From the NCBI GenBank assembly GCA_037576215.1, contig JBANDB010000013.1, positions 2,604,001 to 2,668,000 of the forward strand: 64,000 bases of DNA, written 5' to 3'. This document shows, piece by piece, positions 57,453-64,000 of the stretch. The DNA comes from Armillaria gallica. Its lineage: Eukaryota > Basidiomycota > Agaricomycetes > Agaricales > Physalacriaceae. The position numbers and the translations under genes were made by a program. The notes beneath the pieces are model-generated. The model saw nothing but the letters and a program-made list of their open reading frames with translations. It was not told where the DNA came from and made no database searches. The stretch's first letter is position 1. Each line of letters begins with the position of its first letter.

Positions 57453-58400
57453 CTTAGGCTTGAGCCAGCTCCTGTGGGTGAGTCATCGTTTCTTACCCTA
57501 CAATGCGCCTCAGCCTAGTTCTGAGTCCTATGTATATAGGTATCTCGGTTATTATGTACCTTCAAACTCCCATGGGAAAATTCTATTCATTGCGGCCGTT
57601 ACCGAACCTGAGCACCTTGACTCTTCGTGGGAAAGTTTCTATTCATTGCGGCAGTTTCTGTATTAGCTTTGTTCGGCTTGTTCTGTCCAAGTTCTGTCTA
57701 TCTTTCTTTTTGTGGACCTTTGGATGCCCTACTGTTATACAAGTCAAATATCTGAGCCTGGCCTGGCCTGCACAAAAGGTCCACAATCGTAGAGCCCATC
57801 CTGCTACCACCACTGTAGAATTGGGATCCTGGCAACTAACACCCGATGGTCCTGCCTTTCAGGGCAACAGCGGCGACGCCTCAACTTGGGCAACTGTCGG
57901 AGCCTGGTTCTCGCAAATGACACGCTACCAAGACAACTTTGGAGGACGGGAATGAGGGAGAGCTTGGGAAGAATGTTGTGCTATGACTCCAGTATGTTCA
58001 TGATCCCCGTTCTGTTGACCTTGTACTGATATCAATTTCACCTGCAGTTCATAATGGATAATTTTAAGAAGCACAAGCCCCTCACATATGTATCACTGTC
58101 CTACTTTCACGTATTATAGCTTCCGAGCCCTCATCAGCACTACATGGACGTCAAAGCCATCCCGTCGGCTCTTCATTCTTCATTTCCTCCATTTCTTTAG
58201 TATTATCCACCACCGACTGTTGCAATTTTTGCTAACGCAAAATGTTCAGCTCTATACATGAAAGGCGGCGATGATTGCAGTGTCGAGAACATCAACCAGT
58301 GCAGAATGAACGCGACAGGAAATGCAACCATGGCTTATGACACAGCTTCACGTAAGTTGGTTCATTACCTCCTGATTGCTTACTGAGCTTTTCTCAGATA
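57453..58400 (+). other. Possible exons, unidentified
   Basis: CpG content returns to normal at about 57480. A frame near 57790-57955 (ELGSWQLTPDGPAFQGNSGD) and another near 58240-58350 (KGGDDCSVENINQC, followed by a CGTAAGT donor-like site) look coding and may be exons of one plus-strand gene for a secreted protein, but I cannot link them. A 27-bp direct repeat (CTATTCATTGCGGC core) occurs at 57574 and 57629. Confidence 0.3.
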
Positions 58401-60960
58401 GATCTCTCGACCTCACGATAATCTCGACTCCCTTGGCTTTTTTCGGTAGGAAAGGACAATCAGCTCGGAAGCTCCGGGACCAAAAGTCCTTTTTCATATT
58501 CCTCCACCATCGACAACAGGTCTTGCCCATAGATCGGCCAAAGCGTTCTCATCTGCTTGTCTTTGCTGGACTGAAGATACACAACCCAAGCTCTTCATTC
58601 GTCAAGGCTTCTTGACGCCAAGGTTCCTCGATTTTGCACTCCCAACTCTCAACTTCAACGACCTTTGGACTTGATTTGCATAGACGATGCGTCAACATAT
58701 CTATATCAGTTTTGAGCACACGTTCGCCCGGAGAAATGAAGGCGCAGAGTTTGGCATTTTGAAGGCGGAGAGGGATGTGTCCATGACCATGATGGCCGTA
58801 GAGTTGGAGGGCCGTGCATGGTTCAACCGGGAGAGTGTACTACTCTTGGGTACGTCCACTATTCTCGTATCGTTGAGCTCTTATTGACATCTAGTCGTAC
58901 AGTTCATAATGGTCATCCGGTGCCTGGCAGCTGCTGGGAAGCTAGACGTCGCTATCGTATTCCAGCAATTCCAAGGAGAACTTGCTGGCTGGTGATCTCC
59001 TTTGACGTGTTGTTGTTGTTGTTGTTGGTGTAGACCTGTACTGTCACCGGCAAAACGAGAGATAGCTTTACGGCGACAATTGTCGTCTCTTCATTGTCCC
59101 TCGCTTCCCTCGTTCTCTTCATCTGCATCACCGAAGTATACTTTCCATGACAACCTCACCATCGCCACCAACACCATCAAATAATGCTCCGTTCACCGTT
59201 CTCCCTACTACACGTGCACCTTGGACCAGTCCAATTGTTCCAAATACCAGTCTTGGCTCGAGCCTACAGTGACGAGTCACACAATGATGCGGGCGGCGAG
59301 AACAGGGACATCCTTTCTCGCAACGACATGCCTACTCGCCACTCGCCAAGTTCACCGTCCTCTCTCTGCGCTGTGAGACCGAACACCAGTCACAGTCTCT
59401 CAGACCGGCGCACTACGATTTCCTTTGCAAGTTTTAATCGGTATACTCCACCGCATCGCCTCACTATCCAGCCAAAAATGATATGATTGACCCTACACGT
59501 CACCATACAACCGGTCAGTGCAACGCAGAAACAGTGACATCGACCAGATGGAACAGCTCAATATCTCAAATAACAACTAGTATGTATCTATGCTTCATTT
59601 ATATTGACTGATGGCTGAAAGTCGTTCTCTTCCTAGCTGCTCTTTGAACCCTTCGAGCTTCTGGCTTGACTTTACCCCAGCGGTTCCTTATCTTTCCGGT
59701 GATCACATTTCGCAAATCGGGGTATACGCGCGTGCTTGCTCAGTGCAGGGGAAGGCGGCGTTTCCGTCAACACATTGTCTTCCAACAGCGCCTACGGATG
59801 TGGCAATAACGTGTCAATTTGGTGTCGATAGTGTCAGTTGATAGCACCGAGAAATGGACTGTCAATGGCCATCTGCAACATATTTCTATTATTGGTGTCA
59901 TTCGTCGAAGATTTGACATATACGTGAGTTGCGCGGCGAGGTAGATTTAGACCATGGAATGACTTCATAGGTGGTATAATCACGTAGTCTGCCTTAACGG
60001 CGTGGATGGATTCTCTTACTATAACGTGTCTTCCCTCCTGTCAAATACCTGCACCCGATGATGATGATTCCCCGGCAGCATCCCTATGCATGTTCTTACC
60101 CTGAGAATGTGACATGACTCTCCATAGGGTTTACGTGAAAAATTTGTGGTAGCACTGAAGGATGTGACGCAGTACGCTCAAGCAAGGCTGATAGTAGTCA
60201 AATAGCACTAGAGAGAGAGCCGGCGTGGATACCAGAGACCAAATCGATGGCTTCCAAGGTCCGATTTTTGATATACAACGTCGTTCGACAATGTGAGGCC
60301 CAGATAAGGACATAGGACTCGGACCTGCCACGTGCAGCGATGGCCCACACCGCTAGTTCCTGTTGGGTTAGTACTTGTGCGAATTCTCGTCTCACCACAG
60401 GAAGCTGACTAATCAGTTCCTTCCTTGTCCCACCCCTTACAGCTAGTATCGTTTTGTACCGAAGTGAACCTTTGTAAATGTAGGTATGAACATGAAATCA
60501 GAGATCAAAGAGCGAAACGCAGCACTTCCTGAAACTGAAATCTGCCCCCTACAGCTGTTACACCAGATTCATCGACTTTGCCACCATTACCCAATAATTT
60601 CCAGCGCATACCTCTTGTTCCCACTGATGTCTACGATTCCGCTATAATAATTCAGGGGCAATGTACCTTCAAGGGCCGACAAATATGACGAGACGTCTCT
60701 TAAATGTTGTCCAGTCGTGCGGATAGGACGAGATCAGATGTGCACCACTGGGAATAATCAAGCGTCATGGTTACGTCACTTCTCGGTATATGCACAGCTG
60801 AAGCCGGAACAACAAACAGCCTGTGCGTGGCGACCCTTCATAGCGCCTGCACCCCAACACTGCTGAGGTACACCATTCCTCCCGCTATTCTTCGTTGCTC
60901 TTCTTAATTTGATTCACAGTTCTCCCGCTTCGCTTTCACTTCTCTTGTTGAACGATCTTC
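58400..60960. other. No identified gene
   Basis: Plus frames at 58687-58887, 59184-59486 (Ser/Pro/Thr-rich) and 59611-59841 may be exons but carry no known motif. A (GTT)n run occurs at 59009-59027. The minus stretch 60310-60360 resembles 15645-15695. Confidence 0.3.
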
Positions 60961-63900
60961 GATTTGGAGGTAGCAGGCAAGCGAGTGTCAAAAGAGTACC
61001 TTGTCGACGTGGTTCTCCCGGTCCAATATTGTCATGATGCGGCTTTTCCTTCTACCACGACCTCGTGTTATCCACTCGTTTCGTCCATGTATCACTTGCA
61101 GTATGCTATTGTCCCGTCCCATGCAAATAACCGACCTAATTCCTACGTTCATGGTCTTCCTCGCTCCTCTTCTTCGCTCGGCAAGATCCAGATAGTTCGT
61201 GCTGTCATGACTAGCCCAAGTCGTTCGGCCTCCAGGGCTGAGTACCACTTGGGTGCAGTCACCCAAGGTACATTCCATTGAATTCGCGTTCTTTGATGAG
61301 TCAATGATTCGTGGAGAACAGGGCCATAATGACTCCCGAGGATTGTCTCGTGCCTACCCGCCAGCCTCCTTGGTCTGTTTTATGTCAGCATTCCGACTAT
61401 GATCGTTGTGATTGTGCTGCATGGATATCCAACGAGGCGCAGTGGTCGGAATACATGCGGGATTGACAGCATGTCGTCATGCAGTATGTAGCCTATGCAC
61501 TTTTTGTCTGATTGGATTGTAATCGCGTCGCTAGGCTCCAGTGCATGGACAGCTGCAGACGGCCGTCATTGCAGGCCGTCTCTACTAAACGAGGTGAACA
61601 TGATTGCTCGTTCTTCAGTGCGATCTCAGACTGGCTCGCTTTTTGCCTTAGATTTCCGTATGCTTGCCCGTTCGCTTCAAGGACTCCCGTACCACAGAGG
61701 GACGTGTAATAGACTTTTCTTCCCTCAAGGACTTTACGCATATACCCAAGCTTGGTTCCCTCCACAATGCTATGACTTGTCCTTACTTCTAATAAAAGGC
61801 TGTGACCTCAGAATCTCCGATGGCTGTCGAGAAGGCGGTCCAAGATATTAGCAACAAGAACTTGAGAAGGTGCCCAGCTAATGATAAACTAGATGAGAAG
61901 GGGCGAGGGGCGGTCGTCGTTCATGCTCGAATGATGCAAGTGCCTCTCGGATGACTGGTCCGCCGTTCCTGGCCAGGACACTATGTCGGTGGAAGACTAT
62001 CAAGAGATCCAATGCCGTAGCTGCTTCTACGTGATGTTCTTTTTAGTATGCACATAGGAACTATTGTCGAGATGGCATCTTCTTTTCTAGTGGCTTCATC
62101 GAACGACACCATCCTCCTGCTGTATGCCTACGACTCTGTTTCTACGAGTCGTGCCAAGCTCTCCCATGCGCATAAAGGAGAGTCAGGGGAAGTCCAGCCT
62201 GAATCAATATCCCTGTTGAATCTTTGGATTGTGCCGAAATGTGGATGACATTGTTTGGATACAAGGAATCGAATTTTGGTGTTGGATTTTATGACGTTGA
62301 ATGCGCGACTAATTTTGTGCAGAGCTACATCGACCTGATTAGGAAAGACGTCCCTGTCGATGCGAGTGCATACAGTCACTTCTGGTAGAAAGTAGCAGAT
62401 GCTGCACTTTGAGACTCGTACCACGGGAACCGGACAAAGAAGTGATCTTGTCCTCTTCAGATTATCCTCTCCACGGGTCAAGATCCCGGCCCCAGTTCAC
62501 TCTCGCGATTACCACTGGATACTAGCGCGGGATATGCTGACGTCACAGCTTGTCGAGATGGAAGGTTAAAGCTTGAAGCTAGCTTAAAGTATCAAGCAGG
62601 GATTTGTGCTCACTAAGGGCCCTTTTCCTCACCTCCCCCAGAGACCATGTTATTGGCAGTGTCGGCATGAGATCCTTTAGCGCGACCGCCGACAACCAAC
62701 TGGTAGTATGGACAAGTAATACGTTGTGCCAGAAATACAGAGAGGAAGATCGTTCCTGATCACCGGACGCCAAAAGTACAGGCATGATGGAGTAACGAGA
62801 CGAGAGACAAGATCTCTGCGGGCGAAGAACACCGGAGACAATGCGTGGGAGATGAACGATAGTTCCTTTTTTTTTTGAAGGAGACAGAGAAAGGCCCTCA
62901 AGAACCTTCAGCTTTGGTTGATGATACCATGGGATCGGCGTAAGAACACGAATATGCGCACCGTGTTACACGATGTGAAATCAAGGATTGGGCGCGCTGG
63001 TCATACTTCCCCACCCATTGTTGGCAAACACATTAGTGGATGAGAATTCACCCGATGCGCCAATTCAGAGTCACATATCCTCGGTTGCTTCCGTACCCTA
63101 CCCGACATTCCACCTTGAGCCACCTCCCGCGCTCATGCCTTTGTCAAAGTGGCGTTAATCATGGTCTCGGCGTCGCTTTACCCTGTCGAGGCCAATGCAT
63201 GAGGATCCTGTACACACAACGCATCCAACGGCGGATATGTCAATAAAGGTTAACATTGCAGGGTAACAGGGCATCTCGAGGTTAGATTCCTCGTATCCGT
63301 ATTCCTCGTTATTATCGCTTGAATTTTGAATGCTACTTACAAGGCAAAAATATGGAGAGGCTAGCACGCTCTTGTCATCCTCCGGTTCACAATGTCCATA
63401 AGAACAATCGCAGCTCCAAGTATTGACAATAGAATGAACTTGTAGGCATCGTATTCAATATAATTATATACACAGACACGGACATATCCCAGCCACAGTT
63501 GCGGCGTCAACCAATCATGCCTTGAAAGATGCATCGGGTCCCTGGAGCATGACAAAGAGAGCTCGACGCGACTTGGGGAAGCAGAGTCGCAGGCTTACCT
63601 GGGTCATATGGCGAGATGATGACGTCCTTTGATGAAGAAGCGGTGCGAGGCAGCATTCCAGCAATCTCTTCCTAACCGAACGCCAGATATATGCGCACAC
63701 CGGAAACAAACAGCTACAAGCCTGAAGAAAGGAAACAAATCAATCGATGCAGGAGCGGTGAATACAACAAAGACCTACATCCTCCCGCTCTCAGGTGATG
63801 ATAATGGCGCCGATGTTGTAATCACAATTTCTTCTAATGCACGAGGTTAGGAGAATGCGCACCATATGATCCTCCTCCCACCTTCTCGAAATAGTCCTCT

Positions 63901-64000
63901 AGTGGTGTGCAGCACCATGGTCCTGGAATGTATTCCTGGAAAAGGATCACTCGGTCAGTTCACAGGAGCAGCAGTAGGACAGCGTGAACCTGAATGCCGT
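60960..64000. other. No identified gene; one dispersed exon-intron junction
   Basis: Frames at 60964-61281 (plus) and 60988-61278 (minus) overlap, so at most one is real. 61495-61851 plus has no motif. 63280-63345 (minus) carries the same donor/acceptor arrangement as 42060-42150, and 63370-63560 encodes a hydrophobic minus-strand peptide (FILLSILGAAIVLMD), consistent with a membrane-protein exon of the family suspected at 41-42 kb. Confidence 0.3.

Noticed and set aside
1..64000. CRISPR arrays, rRNA, operons, prophage or plasmid features
   Set aside because: Looked for and not seen; gene structure is eukaryotic and no regularly spaced short repeats occur.

Overview
The window looks like gene-poor, repeat-rich nuclear DNA of a mushroom-forming basidiomycete (Agaricomycetes). 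The reasons are short GT-AG introns (about 40-60 nt) interrupting every recognisable host gene, a DIRS-type tyrosine-recombinase retroelement, a Cys/His-rich protein type known from agaric genomes, and no rRNA, tRNA, operon or CRISPR. One gene is fully intact by eye: a 10-exon ABC half-transporter (11976-14521, minus; 691 codons in phase plus stop). Most of the rest is duplicated and decaying sequence.

Layout. 1.3-14.5 kb: two related loci, each with a single-pass membrane protein gene (2209-3716 and 10219-11481, both minus) facing a decayed convergent gene; the second is followed upstream by the ABC gene. 14.6-22 kb: no recognised gene, one ~1.1 kb tandem duplication. 22-36.4 kb: several degenerate repeats, chiefly a ~4 kb segment present twice. 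The first copy is split by an unusual Gag + tyrosine recombinase element without reverse transcriptase (about 25.13-28.23 kb); the second copy lacks it and so acts as an empty site. 37.4-40.7 kb: a TIR element with a 10-bp target duplication, a nonsense-broken Cys/His gene, and a hAT-type MITE with a perfect 8-bp duplication. 41-46 kb: scattered exons of an unidentified minus-strand family. 46.2-49.5 kb: a third copy of the membrane-protein locus, in the opposite orientation and preceded by a decayed ABC C-terminus, which shows that ABC gene and membrane-protein gene were duplicated as one block. 49.6-57.5 kb: a strongly CpG-depleted block holding a MITE and a DIRS-like retroelement (Gag, RT-RNase H, tyrosine recombinase). 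57.5-64 kb: possible exons, nothing identified.

How the parts relate. The three membrane proteins share a signal peptide, a Kre9/Knh1-like extracellular motif, one transmembrane helix and a C-terminal PPxY tail, so they are likely surface or trafficking proteins. The two YR elements share a CCCH zinc finger in Gag but differ in having or lacking RT. Seven internal stops that interrupt otherwise open frames in these two elements are all TGA. CpG depletion of the DIRS block points to DNA methylation followed by deamination. Exon boundaries were placed by eye and may be off by a base or two except in the ABC gene, where all phases close.
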